Source of the DNA: Gemmatimonas sp. UBA7669
Lineage (GTDB): Bacteria > Gemmatimonadota > Gemmatimonadetes > Gemmatimonadales > Gemmatimonadaceae
Length of the DNA stretch: 64,000 bases
Assembly (NCBI RefSeq): GCF_002483225.1
Contig: NZ_DLHL01000054.1
Location: 57,881-121,880 of the forward strand
Direction: 5' to 3'
Shown: piece after piece, positions 58,360 through 64,000 of the stretch
Numbering within the stretch: the first letter of the stretch is position 1
Layout of the letters: every line of letters begins with the position of its first letter
Program-made: the position numbers and the translations under genes
The notes under the pieces: generated by a model
The model's database searches: none
What the model was told of the DNA's origin: nothing
The model's input: only the letters and a program-made list of their open reading frames with translations

Positions 58360-59856
58360 CTAGGCTGCCGCCGCGCGACGCTCTGCCTCGGGCGAGTGCA
58401 GCGGCAGGTGCGGATGTGGCACCAGAGCCTGCAGCGCTTCGAATCCCGCCTCGGTCACCTGCGAGAGCTCGGCAAACGTGCCCGATTCGGCCAGCGCCAC
58501 CGCGGCGTCAAAGATCTGCGGATCAAAGGCCGTGCCGCGATCGCGGGCCATGATGTCCACCACGGTCTGCACGGGCAAGCCAGCGCGGTACGGGCGCGTC
58601 GCGCTCAGCGCCTCATACACATCGGCCACGGCGAGTACACGCGCCGTGTACGAGAGCTGCTCGCCCTCGATGCGCCAGGGATAGCCGCGTCCGTCGAGTC
58701 GTTCGTGGTGCCGCGCCGCATCGGGCGCAAAATGCCGGAAGGCACTCACGTGATCGAGAATGTCCTTGGTCCACTGCGGATGCTTGCGAATGGTCGCAAA
58801 CTCCTCGTCGGTCAGCTTGTCGGGTTTGTCGAGAATGCGATTGGACACGCCCAGCTTGCCGATGTCATGCAACAGGCCCGCGCGCAGCACCTGCCGCGTA
58901 TCAGCGAGATCTACGCCCATGGCCGAGACAATACCCACCGCATAGCGCGCGACATTGGTGGAGTGCCGAGCGGTGAAGGGGGTCTTGGCATCGATAACGG
59001 CGGCGAAGGCATGACTGATGCGATCGAGGCGCTCGTCGGTCGCCACGAGCGGCGTGCTGCTCGGCTCCATCGCCACAACTGACTGGTCCAGCGTGTCAAA
59101 ATCAGCGAGCCGCGCCCACCACGCCTTGTCATTGTGCCACTGGCGCAGCAGGTCCACCAATCGCGGCTCGAACCAGGTGCCGCGACGCGCCTTGGCCATG
59201 TCGAGCGCCGCACGTACGCCGTTTTCGCTCCAATACGCTTCGACCGTTTGCGCCAGCAACAGAATGCGCGACAGCAGCGGAATCTCGTCGCCGGCAATAC
59301 CAAACGGATGCCCCACGCCGCACCAGTGCTCGTCCACGTAGAGAATGGCGTCGCTGGTGGCCTTGGGAAAGCCGAGCACCTGCGCGATCTGCGCACCGCG
59401 CTCGCAGCGCGTCTGAATGATTTCGCGCGTAAACGACGGGGTGCGCGCCACGGCGAGGAAGTGCCGGATGCGTGAGAACGGGTTGAGACCCACGCCGCAA
59501 TTCTTCGCCGTACGCATGGCCAGACGGAACTTGTCGTGCCAGTCCACGAGGCGCATGCTGCGCTTGAGATCCTGATCGTCACTGCCGAAGAGTGCGGCCA
59601 TGCGCGCCGCATTGCTGCTGCACCCCGAGTCCTTGAGCAGGGCCGCGTAATACAGCGCGCCTCGCGTGTCGCCGTCCAGCCCCAGATCATCAGCCAGTCG
59701 CATGGCGATGAGCGTGGTGCGCAGCGTGTGCCCGGGGCGCTGGCCTTCCGTCAGATCGAGCGCATACGTGAGCGCGCCGATGACTTCGGCGAGGCGCACG
59801 TCGCCGCGGGCCATGGCGACCGACGGCAGGGATGTCGATGGAGTGAGACGGGACAC
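58360..59856 (-). CDS. HD-GYP domain phosphodiesterase, putative c-di-GMP hydrolase
   Basis: 498-residue protein with a divergent N-terminal HD-like half (about 30-230: GHTLRTTLIAMRLADDLGLD, YYAALLKDSG) and a C-terminal HD-GYP domain (about 285-450: FTARHSTNVARYAVGIVSAM, LLHDIGKLGV, HHERLDGRGYP, VADVYEALSATRPYR). The HD and GYP signatures are intact, so c-di-GMP hydrolysis is plausible. No receiver or sensor domain is evident. GTG start at 59856. It lies between tsaE and tsaB, an unusual insertion into the tsaE-tsaB-rimI set. Confidence 0.88.
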   Translation of the reverse strand: MSRLTPSTSLPSVAMARGDVRLAEVIGALTYALDLTEGQRPGHTLRTTLIAMRLADDLGLDGDTRGALYYAALLKDSGCSSNAARMAALFGSDDQDLKRSMRLVDWHDKFRLAMRTAKNCGVGLNPFSRIRHFLAVARTPSFTREIIQTRCERGAQIAQVLGFPKATSDAILYVDEHWCGVGHPFGIAGDEIPLLSRILLLAQTVEAYWSENGVRAALDMAKARRGTWFEPRLVDLLRQWHNDKAWWARLADFDTLDQSVVAMEPSSTPLVATDERLDRISHAFAAVIDAKTPFTARHSTNVARYAVGIVSAMGVDLADTRQVLRAGLLHDIGKLGVSNRILDKPDKLTDEEFATIRKHPQWTKDILDHVSAFRHFAPDAARHHERLDGRGYPWRIEGEQLSYTARVLAVADVYEALSATRPYRAGLPVQTVVDIMARDRGTAFDPQIFDAAVALAESGTFAELSQVTEAGFEALQALVPHPHLPLHSPEAERRAAAA

Positions 59857-59931
59857 GGCAACGGGAATCAGAGTCAGCCAGGAGGTCGCGCAGACCCCAC
59901 CTGAGGCAAGACGACTCGGCCCGTCATCGGG

Positions 59932-60420
59932 TCAAGAACGCAGCGGCTCCAGCGCAGCACGTATACGCAGGACCCGCCGGTCCGGATGTTCGACATCGTG
60001 CGTGAGTGTCAGCGCGATGACATCCGGCGGCAGCGTGCCCGCGGCGCGATCGGGCCACTCCACCAGCAATACCGGACTGGTGGCCACGAGTTCGTCCCAG
60101 CCAAGCTGCTCCAGCTCGGCCTCGCTGCGCAGTCGGTACAGGTCGACGTGCACCACGGGCCCGTTGGGGGCCTCGTAGTGCTGCACGAGCGAAAACGTGG
60201 GGCTGGTCACGGCCGCCAGATTCTCGACGCCGATGCCCGCGCAGATTGCCCGCGCGAGTGTTGTCTTGCCTGCCCCCAGGTCGCCTTCGAGGGTGATAAT
60301 GGCGGGACGGGGGAGCGCGGCCCCGACCGCGCGCCCCCAGGCTTCGAGCGTTTCGAGATCCGGCGCGCGCGGCGCGCCGCGTCCCAACAGATGGGCAAAC
60401 GGCGAGGCCTTATCGTCCAC
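59932..60420 (-). CDS. tsaE: tRNA t6A biosynthesis ATPase TsaE
   Basis: P-loop ATPase that regulates the TsaBD complex in t6A synthesis. The 162-residue form has ALPRPAIITLEGDLGAGKTT (Walker A), VTSPTFSLVQHYEA, VHVDLYRL and VEWPDRAAGTLPPD motifs. Start is set at a GTG at 60420 that overlaps uvrB by 11 bp; the longer frame to 60744 is a uvrB shadow. It is followed after 75 bp by the HD-GYP gene. Confidence 0.9.
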   Translation of the reverse strand: MDDKASPFAHLLGRGAPRAPDLETLEAWGRAVGAALPRPAIITLEGDLGAGKTTLARAICAGIGVENLAAVTSPTFSLVQHYEAPNGPVVHVDLYRLRSEAELEQLGWDELVATSPVLLVEWPDRAAGTLPPDVIALTLTHDVEHPDRRVLRIRAALEPLRS

Positions 60421-62518
60421 CGCGGCGCCCTCCCGCGCCACCACGCCGCGGCGCACTGCCCGGCGGACGCTTGGGGGCCACGGCGTTGCCACGCGCCTGC
60501 GCGGGTGCCTGCCCCAGGGCCGTGCGCACTTCGAACAACTGGTCGCGCAAACGGGCGGCGGCCTCGAAATCCAGGGCCTTGGCCGCCTCGCGCATGGCCA
60601 CTTCCAGTTCGCCCACCAATTGCTCGAGCTCCTCGCGACTCCGCGCCACCGACTCGCCGCCCAGCTTCTTGGGGGCCGGTGCGACACCTTCGCGTTCCTC
60701 GCGGGCGTCGGCCACCCGCGTGATGAAGCGGACTTCGTCGACACTCTTGGTCACACCACGCGGCACGATGCCATGCGCAAGGTTGTGCTCATGCTGCATG
60801 GTGCGGCGACGGGCGGTTTCGTCGAGTGCGCGCTGCATGGAGCCCGTAATGCGATCGGCGTAGAGCACCGCCGTGCCGTTGAGGTTGCGGGCCGCGCGCC
60901 CGATGGTCTGGATGAGCGAGCGATCGCTGCGCAGGAAGCCTTCCTGGTCGGCATCGAGAATGGCCACCAGCGACACCTCGGGCATATCGAGGCCTTCGCG
61001 CAACAGGTTGATGCCCACCAGCACGTCGAACTCGCCCAGTCTGAGACCGCGAATGATTTCCATGCGCTCGATGGCGTCGATGTCGCTGTGCATGTAGCGC
61101 ACGCGCACGCCCATCTGCTGCAGATAGTCGGTGAGATCTTCCGACATGCGCTTGGTGAGCGTGGTAACGAGCACCCGCTCGCCCTTGCGCTCGCGCAGAC
61201 GGATTTCGTGCAGCAGGTCGTCCACCTGCCCCTTCACGGGACGGATCTCCACCACCGGATCGAGCAGGCCCGTGGGGCGAATGACCTGCTCCACCACCAC
61301 GCCCTCACTGAGCTGCAGTTCGAGCTCGCCGGGCGTGGCCGACACATTCACGAGCCGCGGCACCAGCTCCATGAACTCCTCGAAGACCAGCGGCCGGTTG
61401 TCGAGCGCGCTGGGAAGACGGAAGCCGTAGTCCACGAGCGTGAGTTTGCGTGCGCGGTCGCCGTTGTACATGGCGCGCACCTGCGGCAGCGTGACGTGCG
61501 ACTCGTCCACCACCACGAGAAACTCACCGGGAGGGAAGTAGTCGAACAGACAGGCGGGGCGCTCGCCGGGCTCGCGTCCACTGATGTGCCGCGAGTAGTT
61601 CTCGATGCCGGCGCAGGTGCCGATTTCGAGCAGCATCTCGATGTCGAAGTTGGTGCGCTGTTCGAGTCGCTGGGCCTCGAGCAGCTTGCCCTGCATGTTG
61701 AGCTCGGCCAGCCGCCCACCCAACTCATCGCGAATGGCTTTTACGGCCTTCTCGATGGTGGGGCGGTTGGTGATGAAGTGCTTGGCCGGGTAGATGGCCA
61801 TGCGTTCGAGCGTGGCAATGGTACCGCCGGTGACCGGATCGATTTTCGAGATGCGTTCGACCTCGTCGCCCCAGAGCTCGATGCGCACAGCCTGTTCCTC
61901 GTAGGCCGGAAAAATCTCCACCGTGTCACCGCGCACGCGGAACGTGCCACGATCGAAGGCCACGTCGTTGCGCAGATACTGGATGCCCACCAGTTCGCGC
62001 AGAATGTCGTCGCGGGCCACTTGCTGACCGTGCGCGATGCTCACCATGCGTTCGCGGTACGAGACCGGATCACCGAGGCCGTAAATGGCCGACACCGTGG
62101 CCACGATGATGACGTCGTCGCGCTCCATGAGCGAACTCGTGGCGCGCAGACGCAGGCGATCGATGTCCTCGTTGATGCTGGCGTCCTTCTCGATGTAGGT
62201 GTCGCTCGAGGGGACGTAGGCTTCGGGCTGATAGTAGTCGTAGTACGAGATGAAGTACTCGACGGCATTCGTGGGAAAGAAGGACTTGAGTTCGCCGTAG
62301 AGCTGTGCCGCGAGTGTCTTGTTGTGCGACAGCACCAGCGTGGGCCGCCCGTAGTTGGCGATGACATTGGCCATGGTCATCGTCTTGCCAGAGCCCGTGA
62401 CGCCAAGCAGCGTCTGATAGCGATCGCCGCGGGTGAGGCCGGCGGTGAGTTCGGCAATGGCCCGCGGCTGGTCACCGGCGGGCGGAAACGGAGTCTCCAG
62501 ACGGAAAGGGCTCGACAT
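60410..62518 (-). CDS. uvrB: Excinuclease ABC subunit UvrB
   Basis: Damage-recognition helicase of nucleotide excision repair. The 702-residue product has Walker A LLGVTGSGKTMTMANVI, the damage-probing beta-hairpin YDYYQPEAYVPSSDTYIEKD, VVVDESHVTLPQ, motif V/VI GINLLREGLDMPE and QTIGRAARNLNG, and the C-terminal UVR motif (REAAKALDFEAAARLRDQLF) before a basic tail. The ATG at 62518 gives the usual MSSPFRLETPFPPAGDQPRA. A TATATT box ends 6 nt before the ATG, so the transcript may be leaderless. Divergent from the DsbA-like locus. Confidence 0.97.
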   Translation of the reverse strand: MSSPFRLETPFPPAGDQPRAIAELTAGLTRGDRYQTLLGVTGSGKTMTMANVIANYGRPTLVLSHNKTLAAQLYGELKSFFPTNAVEYFISYYDYYQPEAYVPSSDTYIEKDASINEDIDRLRLRATSSLMERDDVIIVATVSAIYGLGDPVSYRERMVSIAHGQQVARDDILRELVGIQYLRNDVAFDRGTFRVRGDTVEIFPAYEEQAVRIELWGDEVERISKIDPVTGGTIATLERMAIYPAKHFITNRPTIEKAVKAIRDELGGRLAELNMQGKLLEAQRLEQRTNFDIEMLLEIGTCAGIENYSRHISGREPGERPACLFDYFPPGEFLVVVDESHVTLPQVRAMYNGDRARKLTLVDYGFRLPSALDNRPLVFEEFMELVPRLVNVSATPGELELQLSEGVVVEQVIRPTGLLDPVVEIRPVKGQVDDLLHEIRLRERKGERVLVTTLTKRMSEDLTDYLQQMGVRVRYMHSDIDAIERMEIIRGLRLGEFDVLVGINLLREGLDMPEVSLVAILDADQEGFLRSDRSLIQTIGRAARNLNGTAVLYADRITGSMQRALDETARRRTMQHEHNLAHGIVPRGVTKSVDEVRFITRVADAREEREGVAPAPKKLGGESVARSREELEQLVGELEVAMREAAKALDFEAAARLRDQLFEVRTALGQAPAQARGNAVAPKRPPGSAPRRGGAGGRRGGR

Positions 62519-62524
62519 CCCCGA

Positions 62525-62530
62525 AATATA
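62525..62530 (-). promoter_or_regulatory. Possible -10 box placing uvrB transcription at its start codon
   Basis: Minus-strand TATATT (4-5/6 to consensus) ends 6 nt upstream of the uvrB ATG, with no Shine-Dalgarno sequence between. No convincing -35 is seen at the expected distance. This is the arrangement of leaderless messages in other phyla. Confidence 0.35.
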
Positions 62531-62644
62531 GCGGGTTGTCGGGTTTTGTTCGCCCACCGTACGCAAGGTTCGTCTTCGTGCCGTCTCGGCTGGCTGTGTG
62601 ATGCGCAGCGTTGGGGCTGCACTGGGTTCTCCAGCAGACCCAGC

Positions 62645-62690
62645 AAAAAAATTACTCTTGCGCGAATCGAAGGGGGGGGGGGGATATTAG
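62645..62690 (+). promoter_or_regulatory. Candidate promoter with G12 tract for the DsbA-like locus
   Basis: An A7 run (62645-62651, UP-element-like) precedes TTGCGC (62658-62663). Then come a tract of twelve G (62672-62683) and GATATTAG (62683-62690), which contains possible -10 hexamers GATATT or TATTAG. Spacer lengths would be 19 or 21 bp at the present G count. Transcription would begin some 45 bp before the ATG at 62744. Assignment is by pattern only. Confidence 0.4.
62672..62683. repeat. Homopolymer of twelve G residues
   Basis: Uninterrupted G12, the longest homopolymer seen in the window. It lies in the divergent region between uvrB and the DsbA-like gene. Such tracts are prone to slipped-strand mispairing and also to sequencing error. 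Confidence 0.95.
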
Positions 62691-62743
62691 CCCGTGAAAT
62701 TTAGGTCATGCAGTTCATTTGGTGTTCTTCAAAGGGGGCGCTG

Positions 62744-63421
62744 ATGTCCTTTCGCGCAAAGTTGGTGGATGGTGCCATCGTGGTCATCGCTTTTTGTGCA
62801 TTGTCGGTTACAGCACTGGCGGCGCGCAATTCCAGCCTGTTTGGTGGATTGCCTCCGGGCGGCTCACCGACATCAAGCGCTCGCCAGGTGCCGCAGCTGG
62901 CATCGATCGCCAAGGAAGCAAACTGGATCGGGCCGCGCGATGCAAAGGTCGTCATCACAGAGTTCGCCGACTTCGAATGTCCAGTATGTCAGCGAGTCAA
63001 ACCTACTATCGACTCACTTCGGATGAGTTTCCCGGACCAGGTTGCGATTGCGTTCGTCCACTATCCGCTCAGTCGCATCCACCCGCACGCATACCGCGCA
63101 GCCTTAGTCGCGGAATGTGGGGCACAACAGGGTCAATTCGAACGGACGTATGATGCTCTATTTGCCGCCGGTTCAAGTCTTGGATCGGTGTCGACGCAAG
63201 AGTGGGCCGAGTTGGCTGGAGTCCGCAACACGGATTCGTTTCACACATGCCTGCATACGGAGGCAGGGCGAAATAGAGTCGAGCGACATCTTTCGTTCGC
63301 AGCCGATTTAGGTCTTCGAGGAACGCCGGCTTTTGCAGTGAACAACGTGCTTTTCATCCCAGGTACCCCGATCAAGGAGGTAGCCGACTCTGTCGAGGCG
63401 GCTCTCAGGTCCCAGAGGTAG
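62744..63421 (+). CDS. Exported DsbA/thioredoxin-fold disulfide oxidoreductase
   Basis: Predicted periplasmic or membrane-anchored thiol oxidoreductase (thioredoxin_4/DsbA-like), 225 residues. The ATG at 62744 (MSFRAKLVDG) is chosen because a G-rich AGGGGG lies just upstream and a hydrophobic export segment follows (GAIVVIAFCALSVTALA). A Ser/Pro-rich spacer leads to the thioredoxin domain: DAKVVITEFADFECPVCQRV with the CPVC redox centre at residues 79-82, and RGTPAFAV with the cis-Pro. No metal or other cofactor motif. It is followed after 61 bp by a cysteine-rich secreted protein on the same strand, its probable substrate. GC content and codon choice are lower than neighbours, suggesting an acquired locus. 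Confidence 0.85.
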   Translation: MSFRAKLVDGAIVVIAFCALSVTALAARNSSLFGGLPPGGSPTSSARQVPQLASIAKEANWIGPRDAKVVITEFADFECPVCQRVKPTIDSLRMSFPDQVAIAFVHYPLSRIHPHAYRAALVAECGAQQGQFERTYDALFAAGSSLGSVSTQEWAELAGVRNTDSFHTCLHTEAGRNRVERHLSFAADLGLRGTPAFAVNNVLFIPGTPIKEVADSVEAALRSQR

Positions 63422-63482
63422 AAGTGCTCTCGCCACAAATGTTGGCGCGAGGCAAGTCACAGTACTTCAAGAGGCGAAGTTC

Positions 63483-63812
63483 ATGTCCTCCTCAACTTCA
63501 CGTACGCGGCGCTTGGCGCTCCTGTCGTCAGTCCTCGTATTGTTCTTGAGCGCCCCCTTGGCATTCTCGCAGAAGCATGGAGCGGCGTTCAACGATGCGT
63601 GCGCACAGCCCGGCACCTGTTGCCCACTCGATCTAGAAATGTGTTTTGTCGGTGGAGACGTCGTTTTTGACGCCCTTCGAAAGGATTCTGGCAGCTGCGA
63701 ACCCTCCAGTCCCGGAACAGGGACCTGCTGCGAAGAGACTGGTTCGTACTGCAATGGGGGAGGCTCAACCACATACTTGAACTTCTACTTTGACTCTGAC
63801 GGGACCTGTTAG
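63483..63812 (+). CDS. Small secreted cysteine-rich protein, unknown family
   Basis: 109-residue protein that I do not recognise. A clear signal peptide (residues ~1-30: basic RTRR, hydrophobic LALLSSVLVLFLS, then APLAFSQ) is followed by a mature part with nine cysteines in two similar modules: C40...GTCC(46-47)-x6-C54 with a GG after it, and C72...GTCC(82-83)-x6-C90 with a GGG after it, plus a terminal C109. This is an internal duplication of C-x5/9-CC-x6-C. GAGGCGAAG lies upstream of the ATG. Placement after a DsbA-like enzyme suggests a disulfide-stabilised exported factor (toxin, inhibitor, adhesin or signal); no function is claimed. Confidence 0.75.
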   Translation: MSSSTSRTRRLALLSSVLVLFLSAPLAFSQKHGAAFNDACAQPGTCCPLDLEMCFVGGDVVFDALRKDSGSCEPSSPGTGTCCEETGSYCNGGGSTTYLNFYFDSDGTC

Positions 63813-64000
63813 GGTCCGACAGCCAGAAATCGACGAGTGGCGCCCACGAGATTCCGAGCACTTGCGGGCGCCCCTCGATCCCTTCTCTTGCCTCTCGATG
63901 GAGCCAAAGTCTGGTGAGCAATCTCGCATACATCCCCGTTTTCCTGCTTCTGCCATGCACTCTCCAGTCGCAGGAGCCTCGGTGGACACCTCAAATCCGG
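63813..64000. other. Right edge, no supported gene
   Basis: 188 bp after the cysteine-rich gene. Only short antisense frames are open, without family resemblance, ribosome-binding sites or a signal. No terminator hairpin with T tract is seen. Confidence 0.5.

Noticed and set aside
60197..62704. 835-residue open frame on the plus strand
   Set aside because: Antisense to uvrB and tsaE, both unambiguous; composition (His/Gln/Arg-rich) is that of a mirror frame.
63765..63989. Short minus-strand frames at the right edge
   Set aside because: No ribosome-binding site, no domain, and overlap with the cysteine-rich gene; not supported.

Overview
The window is about 64 kb of GC-rich, gene-dense bacterial chromosome from a diderm, LPS-type organism. 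Gene content and order (hrcA-dnaJ, recA-recX-alaS, a tolQ-tolR-tonB-tolB-pal-cpoB-tatC-lptD run, very long antisense open frames typical of high GC) suit Gemmatimonadota, probably a Gemmatimonas relative. That placement is inferred from protein style and gene order; no 16S gene is present. Most of the window is ordinary housekeeping sequence. Nearly all genes lie on the minus strand in tightly coupled runs with ATGA, GTGA or TGATG junctions. The exceptions are rfaE1, two tRNA genes, a PpiD/SurA-like chaperone and a two-gene locus at the right end.

Layout. 1-4744: dnaJ (cut by the window edge), hrcA, hemW, dprA, obg. 4781-7650: CMD-family protein, Rhizobium-type asparaginase, EamA transporter. 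7686-9134: rfaE1, a CAU tRNA, tRNA-Val(CAC) and a strong hairpin. 9139-22119: a long minus-strand series of yraN, recA, recX, alaS, two unknown genes, cpsB-like phosphatase, gmhA, SDR, CCA-adding enzyme, rarA, LEA-like lipoprotein and hflX. 22120-22430 is gene-free and carries short repeats. 22431-26278: TonB-dependent receptor and glycerophosphodiesterase. 26476-36959: TPR scaffold protein, aroQ, pepP/Q, accB, pilT, accC, comB, ftsK. 37236-39068: plus-strand chaperone. 39192-54419: an envelope supercluster of galE-like epimerase, tolQRAB-pal-cpoB, tatC, lptD, radical SAM protein, second TPR scaffold, polyprenyl synthase, DUF4321 and tatA. 54550-62518: LysM protein, ssb, rimI, tsaB, HD-GYP, tsaE, uvrB.

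Functional themes. The genes cover protein quality control (DnaJ, HrcA, PpiD-like), DNA repair and transformation (RecA, RecX, RarA, UvrB, SSB, DprA, YraN), tRNA maturation and charging (CCA enzyme, TsaB, TsaE, AlaS; neither tRNA gene encodes its CCA end), outer-membrane biogenesis (Tol-Pal, LptD, heptose enzymes RfaE1 and GmhA) and protein export (TatA, TatC).

The most unusual segment is the right end, 62519-64000. It has visibly lower GC and encodes an exported thioredoxin-fold oxidoreductase with a CPVC active site (62744-63421), followed by a small secreted protein with nine cysteines in two internally repeated modules (63483-63812). A run of twelve G residues lies upstream, inside what could be the spacer of their promoter. 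This looks like an accessory disulfide-rich secreted-protein system with possible phase-variable expression. I do not recognise it as a described system.
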